Positions 56,161 through 64,000 of a stretch of 64,000 nt of DNA are shown here, one piece after another (position 1 is the first letter of the stretch; each line of letters opens with the position of its first letter). The notes under the pieces were generated by a model. It was not told the origin of the DNA. It saw nothing but the letters and a program-made list of their open reading frames with translations, and made no database searches. The stretch comes from Phytophthora hibernalis (taxonomy: Eukaryota; Oomycota; Peronosporomycetes; Peronosporales; Peronosporaceae). The position numbers and the translations under genes are program-made. The stretch spans positions 124,001 to 188,000 of the forward strand of contig JAAKBF010000076.1 in assembly GCA_012656075.1 (NCBI GenBank), written 5' to 3'.

Positions 56161-56917
56161 TTTTATACTGGTGTTGAAGTAGTTGACACGCTGTTAACTG
56201 TCTGCTGTTTGCGTGTGTGTTTTCTGCACCGGTGCTCCCGAACCGGTGCTCCTTAGCTTCTCCCATTGAAGATGGACCTCCACGAGCGCGACGTTAAGGC
56301 CGCGTTATCAACTATGTGATGAGATCATCCTACAACACGGTTTGTCTAGCACTTTCTCCACCCCGACCGGTATCAAGGAGAAGTGTAAGATTCTTAAGCA
56401 GCACCTCGAGCCGGTTGCTCTGCGAGAAGCAGTTGAGTCACACATGCGAATCGTAGACGCGAGTAGCAAATCCAATGAACATGCCTTGTACTTGCTCGTG
56501 AAGGAGAAGGCACTCGAGCAAGAGAAGGTGTTCCAGTTGTTGTCGAAACGTCGACAGCAACCGAAACCAGAACGGAATGCGGGGAAAGTCAAGAGAGACA
56601 ACGCTCAGGGAGCCGTCAGTTTAGCAAACATGCAAGCTCTGAAAGGAAATTCTCCGAAACGTTGAGCGACCTCGTCCAGCGATTGGACAGCAACCTGCAC
56701 CTGCTTTAACGATAGCAAAGAGTAAGCCGCGAACAGGCTGCTTTAGCTGCGGCAAAGACCACTGGCTCAGCCAATGTCCAAACCTCGACGAGGCCGGAAA
56801 GGAGGCAATTTTGGACGAACGGCGGAGCAAGAAGGTAACGAACAACGACAAAAACAAGCGATTTCGGGCGAAACGTGTCGATACATCTTCGACTGTTGAT
56901 GGTGAAGTCCGGTCCCC

Positions 56918-59900
56918 GTGTTAGTTAATGGGGTACTTGAGTTGCCTTATTGTGCAGACAGTGGATCGGATATGAACGTCATCTCTCGGAAACACTTGGA
57001 GCAACTACGGGTGTTAGATGAAACGGTGACTACCGTCGAACTGAGCAACCCGATCACCTCCAGAACCGTCGGTGGGTTATTGCTCACGCTGACACATGCA
57101 GTTGATTTACGCCTGACTCTCAACGCGGCGGCAGGTCATGTGAGATGTCAAGATACAAAGCAATGCCTGATTGTTGAAGGCGACGAAAATGAGTTGATCG
57201 TGGCAAGTCGTTACTCAACGAACTTGGTATTGATGTTGACCGTCAACTAGAGTATCTAGCCTCGGGTGGAGCCAAGGACGATGACTCGTTCGGTGATCCA
57301 GAAGGGATGCCGGTTTGTAATTCTGCAACCGATGAAGCCGTGATGAATGTGGTCGATGCCCTAGTGCGCGACGCTGTTGACCGTGGTGTGATCGACGATT
57401 ACACGACTAGCAGACTGTACGAGATTGCTTGGAAGTATGGAGGTTGACGATTGGAACTTGGTAACGATCCACCCGCCCGTGTACCACCACTGGTAATTAA
57501 GTTGAAGCCAAACGCCACACCTTACCGGTGCAAAGTCCGGCAGTATAGCCCAGAGAAGTCCCTTTTGGCAGAGTTCAACAAGAAGCTCATTTCGCTTGGG
57601 TGGGCTATGAAAATCGGGAAAGTCGGTAGTGCTGTCCTGCATTATCGGTGCTAAAAGCTCTCACGCAAGAATACCGACAGACAACCGACTATCGGCCTCT
57701 CAACGCGATGACAGAAGCAATCGCAGGCGTAATGCCCAGTCTTGAGGTTGCACTAGAACATTGCAAGGGCAAGATGTTTTACGCTATGTTCGATTTTCTC
57801 AAAGGTTTTTGGCAGCTACCCTTGCACGAAAACTGCCAAGAGTACATGTCGTACATGACGGACAAAGGCATATTTACTCCTACTCGGGTACCACAAGGAA
57901 GTACCGACGCTGCCCTCCATTTCCAGTCCACCATCGAGATGGTGTTAGGTGATCTTGTGAATGAGTGCGTGATCGTTTGGATTGACGACTTGCTGGTCTT
58001 TGCCGACACTGCGGAGGAGCTACTGGATGCAATTGAGGCGGTTTTAACGCGACTAGATGAACATGGACGTATTCTCAGTCCGAAGAAGAGCTCATTGTTT
58101 CTGGCTGAGGTTCGGTGGTGTGGTCGCATCATTAACCAGCACGGTATTGGCCATGACCCAGAGCGAATTCAGGCTCTTCGTAACATGCCTGTGCCAACCA
58201 CCGCTTCTGAACTTCAGCAATTCTTGTGTGCAAGTAACTGGATGAGGTCAAGTCTTGTAGACTACGCTCGTGTGGCGCGCCCGTTACAAGAATGTCTTGA
58301 GCAAGCCTTGACAGGCACAAAGAAGACCAAACAAGCGGCCGCAGGCATACGATTGAATCTAACGGAGGCCGAGACTGCGGCTTATGTAGCTGTAAAATAC
58401 CTACTTGGTAATTTGGCTATGCTAGCATTCCCAGACCCCAACAAGGAGTTGTGCGTTCTATCTGATGCTTCGGATGTTGGATGGGGATTAATCGTTTCTC
58501 AAGTAAAGGAGTGGAAAGATGACTCGACCATTTACGAACAGCAACATGAACTACTTGTGTGCATGGGAGGTAGCTTCACGGGGTCTGCACTCAATTGGAG
58601 TGTGATTGAGAAGGAATCATATCCAATTGTACACGCATGTGAAAGGCTGGTGTATCGTCTCCTATGCCCGCAAGGGTTTCGACTTTACTGCGACCACTGG
58701 AATATAATCTACCTGTTCTGTCCGACCAAGGAACTGAAGAAGCATGTACAGGGCAAGCTGCTCCGCTGGTCGACAAAACTATTGGAGTACCGGTACACGA
58801 TCGAACACATCGAGGGTGTTCAAAACGTCTGGGCCGATCTGATATCCAGATGGGGTGGCCAAGCTGTACCGATTGCCCACATCCACTCTGCTAAACGCTT
58901 CACGAGGACCAAGAGAAAGCATGCAGAGACTGTTACCACTGCGGGGAACGATGCGGTGGCCAAGTTGCGTCCTCTCGACGATGACAAGTTTGTTTGGCCT
59001 ACAATCGAGGAAATTGGCACTGCACAAGCCATGCACACTGCGCCAAAGTGTGCAAGCATGGATAACGATGAATTGTGATGAGTGAAAGGCGCGATATGGA
59101 TACCTTCTGAGGTTTCAGATCATTGCGCACTGTGGTAGCAATGGGCATCGCGGTATGCATGTGATGCAGAATCACATTCGCCGGTTGTTCTTTATTGGTG
59201 GCCTCAGCGGGATTGTTCGAGACTTCTGTTCGAAGTGATTGCTTTGCCTGCATGTGAAGGGCGGTGTTATGATTCCTCGGCCATTCAGCGAGACGCACCA
59301 CACCTACGAACGCAAAGAAATTGTACAGTGGGACTTTTTAACGCTGGGCGATTCTTTTGGTACATCACGCTACGTCCTAGTTCTGAAAGATGAAGCAATG
59401 CATTTTCTCGAGCTTGTAGCTTGTGACAGCCCTACGTCGGAAGTTGCTGCCAGCGCCATATTGGACTGGTACAGTCGCTTTGGAATAGCAACTGTATGGA
59501 TAAGCGACTCGGGATCACATTTCAAGAACGGTGATCGCCGAATTGAACCGAAGACTTAAGGCTCGGCAAAACTTTATTCTCGCCTACTCGCCCTGGAAAA
59601 ATGGCTCAGCTGAGCGTGTGAATCGGGACATTTTGTAAGTCCTGAAAGCATTGGTATTGGAGTTTAAGGTGAGCATGCACGACTGGCCCTACCTCTTACC
59701 GGTTGTACAGTCTAATATCAACCACTCTCCAGTGCGATCTCTAGCCAACCGGGCCCCACTAGAGCTGTTCACTGGTCTGCCATGCCCTAATGCACTGGAG
59801 ACCGTATTTCTTCCGGTGGGTAAAGGGCACGTAGCCACACGGACGCAGCCACATGCAAGTACAGACGAGATAATTGCGAAGCTACGTGCTGACATCCTAG

Positions 59901-60328
59901 AAATGCACAAGCCTGTCAAAGCTGAGCGCAAACGCCAATGCCAGCGATACTGAGCACGGTACCACTACAACCAGCAGGTGAACTTCTCGGTCGGTGACTA
60001 TGTGCTCCGTTCGCGTGTTGATGAGAAGCGACATGCCAACAAGTTACGTGTAATGTGGGTCGGCCCGTACCGCGTGGTCGATAGCACCGACTACTACTTC
60101 ACTGTTGAGCACTTGGTGAACGGAAGCAGGATGGACGTGCATCCATCCCGCCTGAAATTGTACGCAGACGACTCGCTCAACATCAATGAGGAGTTACTGG
60201 ACCATATAGCTTCGCAAAGAACACTGCTAGCTATTGAGGATATTGTGAAGCACAGGATGAACCCGGACATGAAGGCGTATGAGGTCAAGGTCAAGTGGTT
60301 GGGGCTCGAGATGATCGGAGTGTGACGA
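56918..60328 (+). pseudogene. gypsy pol: protease, RT-RNase H, integrase, chromodomain (frameshifted)
   Basis: Protease YCADSGSDMNVIS (56945-). RT from about 57480: TTDYRPLNAMT, FDFLKGFWQLPLH, VPQGSTDA, catalytic VIVWIDDLLVFA. RNase H CVLSDASDVGWG, then EYRYTIEHIEGVQNVWADLISRW. Integrase from 59110 with HRGMHVMQNHI, WDFLTLGDSFG, WISDSGSHFKN and AYSPWKNGSAERVNRD. Integrase tail VGDYVLRSRVDEKRHANKL, then the chromodomain start (YEVKVKWLGLE) cut by a MULE at 60366. The longest intact piece is 57648-59078. Stops and shifts near 57250, 57445, 57645, 59078, 59237, 59557 and 59953 break it. Confidence 0.8.
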
Positions 60329-60365
60329 GGCGAACACGACTAGTCGAACGTAATCGATGTATCGA

Positions 60366-62558
60366 GGGCATTCACTAAAAGGTGCTCATGATTACCACCA
60401 TTTTCTAAAAGGCGCGATCGTCTTTAAAAGGTGCTTGTTGATTTAGTTAAATAACACGGAGGTATGACGCCGTATCGTTCGAACGGAAATCGGAGCCTTG
60501 CACGTGCAATAGCTAGAACACGAACAGCACTTTAGAAGTCCCACAGCGTTCCGGTCGCATATCCAGCGTACAAAGTGGCCTCCCCGCCGGAAGAGGGTCA
60601 AGAGTTTCCTGATGGTGATTCGGCATTACATGCAATACAAGACTACGCGATCTCAATCAAGAAACACGTCAAGGAGGCGGTGGGCGCAAGCACTTGGTGT
60701 GCTCGTCGAGCACGTGCACGATGTTTGTGCACCTGTACCATTGCACGAACAGCACTTCCTGGCGCGTTGCGTCGGTGAACCTTACCCACATTAACTGTAC
60801 CTCCGCCCCCAAGCCCACGGACCGCAAACTTGCCCAGATGTCGCGTTTCGAAGTGCTGTGTTGGCGAACCCTGCTACTTCGACTAAAACCCTGGCTAGCC
60901 AGGTGCAGCAACAAACCCGTATAGTCGTTTCAAACAGCAGCACTGTATATCGCGCCAAGAACATTGTGCTGAAGGCTACCGCGCTAGACAGGGTCCAAGC
61001 GTACCGCAAGATTAGGCAGATGCTCGACATGTTTGCGCAGCTAAATAATGGTTCATTTACAGAGGTACAAACCGACTCTGAAGGAAGGCTTTTAAGAGCA
61101 ATCGTCGTTTGCAAAGCTCTTGCCGACTCGATGCCGTACAACCAGCAGATTTTCGGGATTGACTGCGCTCACTCGACCAACAATAACTACGGAGGCCAAC
61201 AAATGGTTCTGGTTGCACGCGATGGCAACTTTAAAAACTTGACTATTGCCGTGGCTTTGGTGAATTCCGAAGATATCGTTAACTACGAGTGGTTTCTCAA
61301 GAGTCTGCTCGAAACGGGTTTGGATTTGACCAAGCACCCTCTATTTTGTGATAGAAGCAAGGCGTTGGTCTCAGTCGGAAAAAATACGGCCTAGAGTTGC
61401 GGTAAGGCCTGCTGAGTTCTCTTATTTTGCAGCTAAAACCTAATTTGTTGATGCATATGTAGACACTGCGCCAATGTATTCCGCTCGATGCGGAGCGTAC
61501 AGTGTCCGTCTTTCAAACCGGCCCACAAAACGCATCTCTGGCAGCTTCAAAGTGCGACGTATCCTGAGCAATACTCGGGCGTGCTGGCTATGATAGGTCA
61601 GGTTGTTGGTAAGGACGTTGAAGCGTATTTGGCGATCCCCTCAGAGGAGTGGGCACTTTACACTGTTATCGGCAAGAAATCCTTATACGGATGGCGCACC
61701 ACAAACTTCGTAGAGAGTTTCAACTCGGCTACGTTGGTGGAAGGAATAAGAGCTTGCGCCCCCTACGAGTACTTCGACAAAATTATGGCGTCCATGATGG
61801 CTCAACTTTCTTCCAAATGGGCAAAGGAGCAGCGTTTGGTTATCGTAGGAGCCCAATCATTGTACGAAGAACAATTCGAGAAATGGGGAACTACACCGTC
61901 GCCGATTCCAAAACCGATATCGCCTTCGTCCATCCGATTCAGCAAGTGCCCCCATTTTGACGTCGAGTCGATCTAACCAAGAACTCATGCACCTGCGCTT
62001 TCATGGATCAACATGGAATCCCATGTCGGCACATCATCGCGGTGTTAGTGAAAAGAAGAAGCTGAACTCGGTTTTTCGCGCTTTGCGCAATGCTACCAAG
62101 TTCATTGGTACTACGAGGCGTTCAATACAGCAAGTATTGAAATGCCGTTGCTGCAAGATGTGGAGGACGAGGAGCTACAGCCTGCGGAGTGCGCTGTGAG
62201 ACGTGGAAAGAAGCGCAAGAAGCGATTGCAAAGTCGTGGAGAGAACACCTCGAAGCGGGTTCGTAGATGCAAGAACTGCCATGAAACGGGTCACAATCGG
62301 CGCACATGCACGAACCCCACGGTCGTAGTGACCGAGTGACCACACCGTCCGCGAGCGTAAAGCTACCAAGGTAGAAGAAGCAGAGCCTACATACGTCCCG
62401 AAGTGTACCCAAACAGTAGCAGCGGAGCTTACGTGCTTCACCACAATGCATTGCTTGAAGACCCTGTTAAATATCAGTTAAGATAAAAAGCACCTTTTAA
62501 CGACGATCGCGCCTTTCAGAAAATGGTGGTAATCATGAGCATCTTTTAGAGAATGCCA
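60366..62558 (+). mobile_element. complete MULE, copy 2, with TIRs and 9 bp TSD
   Basis: TIRs of about 70 bp (GGGCATTCACTAAAAGG... / TGGCATTCTCTAAAAGA...) at both ends. ATGTATCGA is duplicated at 60357-60365 and 62559-62567. 2,193 bp, inserted in the gypsy chromodomain. Confidence 0.9.
60575..62339 (+). pseudogene. MULE transposase (copy 2), frameshifted, SWIM and CCHC fingers
   Basis: The N-terminal part opens without ATG (EGQEFPDGDSALHAIQDYA). The clear core is 60858-61394: AYRKIRQMLDMFAQLN, IFGIDCAHSTNNNYGGQQM (first Asp), VALVNSEDIVNYEWFL, HPLFCDRSKALVS (second Asp). A probable intron (about 61400-61432, GTAAGG..TTGCAG) follows, then 61488-61976 with TTNFVESFNSA, a SWIM finger broken by a stop at 61976, and a CCHC knuckle CKNCHETGHNRRTC ending at 62339. 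A6 near 61376 shifts the frame. Confidence 0.7.
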
Positions 62559-62842
62559 ATGTATCGACGACTGCGTACGGGACAAAGGGGTGATCAAGGA
62601 GTGCTATGGACGACGTTGAGGGGGAAGTGTGATGATGGTATACAAAAGCATACCCTGATCCAGCTCATCCAACCTGCAGCCGTGAGGATTGGAGCCGATC
62701 GCTATCAAACTATAGTGAAGCCGGTCAGCTGCATCTTTCCCGAGATACCCAAGTCCGGCAACCTGGACGCAAGCAGCACGGGAGTTGTTCTAAACGATTG
62801 CGCCCGTGGCGCAATCAATACTAGCCCCAACAGCGGCTTCCC

Positions 62843-62980
62843 TGGACAGCCACGACGACGGGATGAAGCGCGACAAGCAAGAGTAGATAGATCACTTTGC
62901 AATTTGCACTAAGCAAGCAACAGCAACAAATACGCGTTGGCTTACGGGAGTTCCAGCTCCCAAATCGCGAGCACGTCACA
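62843..62980 (+). repeat. 3' LTR of the gypsy element
   Basis: TGGACAGCC... to ...CACGTCACA, direct copy of 53724-53861 with a few substitutions and no length change. Confidence 0.65.
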
Positions 62981-64000
62981 GTGGGAAATGTTACTGCGCT
63001 GGAGGTGTTGTCGACAGAGTAGCTGCTCGGCGTTTGTGGTGACGCTGAATTTGTCGCGTCGGCACTCCACGATAGTGATGACACCACCTAGGATAGAAGC
63101 AGCGTAGCACGAAGACCCTTTGGCGGTGTTCACGACAACCGACACAACGGCTGCAATTCGATCGGTGATCTTCATGCTGACAGAACACCCCGATGTGGAA
63201 ACGAAGGTTTTCTCAGGCCTTCGGACTCTGCAGGAGCTGCTACGGAAACAGCAACGTGAGGAGCAGGAAGCGGTGTGGGTGCGGACATCGACCCGAAGCC
63301 TTTTAGTATGTAATATTAGGTGCTAAACAAGTATGATAGTGTATACTAAAAAATCCCATCGAGCATAAGGTTTGAAGTTTGACAGGTATTAATTAAGCCC
63401 CAAGCCTTACTACCGAGTCGGTGGATTGATAATTGATTAACTACACCAGGATATTAGACAACAGAGGTATTAAGTTGGCCAGGGTTCTCTGTATACAATA
63501 CCGTTCCGAACAGTGTATCACCCGAATAGTACACCGGTACTATTCCAAGTACTTAAAAAGTACTACATGTATACTAAACTATCTGTAACGGTCTCAGTTA
63601 ACATGTTAGACAACAACTTGTCGCTAAGTAGTTATTGCACTCTCAAGTGCCAACTCCACCGGCTGGCGGCAAAGTAGGCTATAAAATGGCGTGTGTCAAT
63701 AAATGGCACATTTTGCCAACGTGCTGGTGAACCTTTTCCAGCACTCCCCAAGGCATCCACACCGGTAACAGCGGCTACACAGACAAATGCTGCGATCGGT
63801 GCTGCTAGAAGTGCTACAAGACGGCGTGGTGGAGGTGTTAGCCGCTGAATTTCTATTTGAATCGATTCTAGATGAGGAGGTGCAGGCGACCTTCTTCGGG
63901 TGGTAGAATCCCTTATCGTTGTTGCCGTGTGCGGCAGCACTGCTCGACTTCAACAAAAATCCCGACAAAGTTGTTGACTTTTATGTCGGAATCGGCAAAA
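62981..64000. other. flank right of the gypsy element, no recognisable gene
   Basis: 63120-63326 holds a short plus frame with a helical, ARM-like look (RSVIFMLTEHPDVETKVFSGL), too short to assign. It could be the 3' remnant of a host gene cut by the retroelement. 63330-63660 is AT-rich; 63700-64000 has short ORFs only. Confidence 0.35.

Larger units (their letters stand above)
54343..56264 (+). mobile_element. non-autonomous MULE nested in gag, 97 bp TIRs, 9 bp TSD
   Basis: TIRs 54343-54439 and 56168-56264 (outer GGGAGAAGC) differ at about four bases. ATTGAAGAT is duplicated exactly at 54334-54342 and 56265-56273. It contains a FAR1-domain ORF lacking the catalytic centre and a GTAC-rich tract. 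Confidence 0.88.
53890..56700 (+). pseudogene. gypsy gag, interrupted by a MULE
   Basis: The first part (53890-54342) starts at ATG with a Thr/Ser-rich head, then HPALVKWKRERQEYE and helical gag sequence (LLETLCKLEWETTVED). It resumes at 56274 (ERDVKAALST, GIKEKCKILKQHLEPV), and after a shift at about 56663 gives a CCHC knuckle CFSCGKDHWLSQC. Frameshifts near 54120 and 56310 add to the insertion, so no full gag is encoded. Confidence 0.7.
53724..62980 (+). mobile_element. Ty3/gypsy chromovirus with two nested MULEs
   Basis: 138 bp LTR-like direct repeats at both ends, gag, protease, reverse transcriptase-RNase H, integrase and a chromodomain in gypsy order on the plus strand. Two younger MULEs interrupt it (54343-56264 in gag, 60366-62558 in the chromodomain), each with an exact 9 bp target duplication. 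Without them the element is about 5.1 kb. Confidence 0.8.

Noticed and set aside
61649..61960. 103-codon ORF overlapping the MULE transposase frame (and its twin at 50706-51122)
   Set aside because: Mostly an alternate-frame reading of the conserved MULE frame; only its last part, at the SWIM finger, is real and is described under the MULE copies.
63120..63326. ARM-repeat-like ORF right of the gypsy element
   Set aside because: Too short and isolated to assign; kept only as a remark in the flank entry.

Overview
This is a eukaryotic window, almost certainly from an oomycete close to Phytophthora. The evidence is: a decayed RxLR-EER effector with WY-type repeats; three bZIP factors lacking the invariant DNA-contact Asn, as known from Phytophthora; 67-85 nt GT-AG introns; oomycete Inr/FPR-like start sites; and a mix of Crypton, chromodomain Ty3/gypsy, MULE, PIF/Harbinger and Tc1/mariner elements.

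Layout. 0-3 kb holds retroelement debris and a MITE-like repeat. 4-9.3 kb is a bZIP cluster: one gene at 4.1-5.0 kb, then a divergent pair of close paralogues (5.3-6.2 kb minus, 8.4-9.3 kb plus). The 2.26 kb between that pair carries ten exact TGA(C/G)TCA sites. 9.6-14.1 kb is the cohesin regulator PDS5 (minus). 14.47-19.87 kb is a TIR-bounded transposon with a DDE transposase, a SANT/Myb-like coiled-coil protein and an AWS-SET-postSET histone-methyltransferase-like gene. In this copy the transposase and SET genes are each split, with swapped tails, as an internal 2.2 kb inversion would produce. 20.3-21.7 kb is a secreted HAD-type phosphatase. 21.8-24.0 kb and 35.7-38.0 kb are near-identical inverted 2.2 kb repeats, each with a perfect 51 bp palindrome. 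They flank a full ABCC/MRP transporter (25.8-30.0 kb), a CapA-like gene (30.2-31.7 kb) and a Crypton recombinase (32.3-34.5 kb). 39.1-39.9 kb is a Kre9/KNH-like gene, followed by a Tc1/mariner copy with clean TIRs and a TA duplication. 43-46 kb holds an internally deleted transposase, a 150 bp MITE, a tRNA-Gly(UCC) and the RxLR relic.

47-64 kb is transposon-dominated: a MULE, a truncated MULE, a HARBI1-like gene, then a 9.3 kb Ty3/gypsy chromovirus. Two MULEs are nested in the gypsy element, each with an exact 9 bp target duplication: one interrupts gag and the other the chromodomain tail.

A pervasive oddity is that most genes, unique and transposon-borne alike, are broken by single-base frameshifts, nearly all reading as one missing base and often beside a short homopolymer, with almost no stop-creating substitutions in the unique genes. 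I read this mainly as consensus error, so 'broken' calls on the host genes should be treated with caution. Gene coordinates span such breaks and the introns.
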